Shown here: in pieces, positions 63,470 to 64,000 of the stretch | Numbering within the stretch: position 1 is the stretch's first letter | Layout of the letters: each line of letters opens with the position of its first letter | Assembly (NCBI RefSeq): GCF_002000085.1 | Contig: NZ_MUZU01000013.1 | Span: 25,535 to 89,534 of the forward strand | Length of the DNA: 64,000 nucleotides | Reading direction: 5' to 3' | Origin: Pseudocolwellia agarivorans | GTDB lineage: Bacteria > Pseudomonadota > Gammaproteobacteria > Enterobacterales > Alteromonadaceae | Position numbers and translations under genes: made by a program | The notes under the pieces: generated by a model | Seen by the model: the letters and a program-made list of their open reading frames with translations, nothing else | Told to the model about the DNA's origin: nothing | The model's database searches: none

Positions 63470-64000
63470 GACGAATGATTGTCCTATCCGCTAAACCTAA
63501 ACTCGGCGGCTTACGGTCAGCTCACCAATTACAAGAGAAAGCCTTAACAGAAATGTTGAGGCTTTTTTTGTGTTTGAAATAAAGTTAATTAAACAAGACG
63601 AAGATTGTCCTATCCGCTAAACCTAAGCTCAGCGGCTTACGGTCAGCTCACCAATTACAAGAGGAAGCCTCAGCAGAAATGTTGAGGCTTTTTTTGTGTT
63701 TGAAATAAAGTTAATTAAACAAGACGAATGATTGTCCTATCCGCTAAACCTAAACTCAGCGGCTTGTGGTCAGCTCACCAATTACAAGAGAAAGCCTTAA
63801 TAGAAATGTTGAGGCTTTTTTTGTGTTTGAAATAAAGTTAATTAAACAAGACGAAGATTGTCCTATCCGCTAAACCTAAACTCAGCGGCTTGTGGTCAGC
63901 TCACCAATTACAAGAGAAAGCCTTAACAGAAATGTTGAGGCTTTTTTTGTGTTTGAAATAAAGTTAATTAAACAAGACGAATGATTGTCCTATCCGCTAA
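63470..64000 (+). repeat. Tandem array of rnpB 3'-end copies
   Basis: Units start (GACGAA) at 63470, 63597, 63723, 63850 and 63976, with lengths 127, 126, 127, 126 bp, and the array leaves the window. Each unit copies the last part of rnpB (GAATGATTGTCCT, GGCTTACGGTCAGCTCACC) plus the terminator hairpin, and inserts a segment CCGCTAAACCTAAACTC absent from rnpB itself. Odd units carry GAATGATTG and even units GAAGATTG, so a 253-bp dimer was amplified. E. coli rnpB also has tandem repeats of its 3' end. Confidence 0.9.

Noticed and set aside
63470..64000. CRISPR array
   Set aside because: The repeats are about 126 bp, contiguous without spacers and derived from rnpB.

Overview
The window is an AT-rich chromosomal segment of a marine gammaproteobacterium. 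Gene content and order suggest the Alteromonadales, most likely a Colwelliaceae-type organism (Colwellia/Thalassotalea). This is inferred from protein character, the complete type II secretion operon, the yheTU-yheS-yheV-slyX neighbourhood, a TIGR04219-type outer-membrane protein and a PEP-CTERM protein; no rRNA marker is present. Almost everything is core genome. I see no tRNA, rRNA, CRISPR array, transposase or integrase.

Layout. 1-5.0 kb: 5'-truncated-by-window priA (only its N-terminal part is inside), rpmE with a structured leader, dnaB, alr, yjbQ. 5.1-9.2 kb: a minus-strand group with an orphan CheX phosphatase, a DUF6702 protein, a secreted M1 metallopeptidase and Zur. 9.5-14.1 kb: a PEP-CTERM protein behind a sigma-54-type promoter, two LysR regulators, a rhodanese/GNAT pair and a LysE exporter. 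14.1-16.1 kb: the only accessory-looking stretch. A 17-codon relic of a dusA start is separated from the intact dusA by about 1.7 kb holding one unrecognised protein gene and a hairpin-rich segment that looks like a minus-strand structured RNA. dusA is a known integration target, so this looks like a decayed island. 17.0-18.8 kb: psp stress operon (pspA, a 34-residue membrane peptide, pspC, a membrane protein) behind a sigma-54 promoter with tandem upstream repeats. 18.8-22.9 kb: enoyl-CoA hydratase, DUF2333, outer-membrane barrel, hslO, hslR.

23.0-34.6 kb: gspCDEFGHIJKLMN, a type II secretion operon lacking only the prepilin peptidase, with very tight or overlapping junctions. 34.6-43.7 kb: yrfG, nudE, cysQ, yheU, yheT, a DUF3149 micro-protein, a Sel1-repeat protein, yheS, yheV, slyX, a WD40 lipoprotein, fkpA. 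43.7-50.0 kb: rsd, S1/P1 nuclease, PhoD-like phosphatase, LEA-like lipoprotein, a 950-bp gene-poor gap with a good small-RNA candidate, hemE. 50.1-58.6 kb: degQ, zapG, zapE, rplM-rpsI with a structured leader, the cytochrome bc1 operon petABC, sspAB. 58.6-64.0 kb: dolP-diaA-yraN-lpoA on the minus strand, rsmI, then rnpB (RNase P RNA) followed by a tandem array of about 126-bp copies of its own 3' end and terminator that runs off the window.

Themes: envelope and secretion (T2SS, psp, lpoA, dolP, degQ, fkpA), translation and its autoregulation (rpmE, rplM-rpsI, rsmI, dusA, rnpB) and respiration (petABC). The points most worth a second look are the split dusA region with its structured RNA, the ARN-rich small-RNA candidate upstream of hemE, the rnpB 3' repeat array, and two sigma-54 promoters with associated elements (PEP-CTERM gene and pspA).
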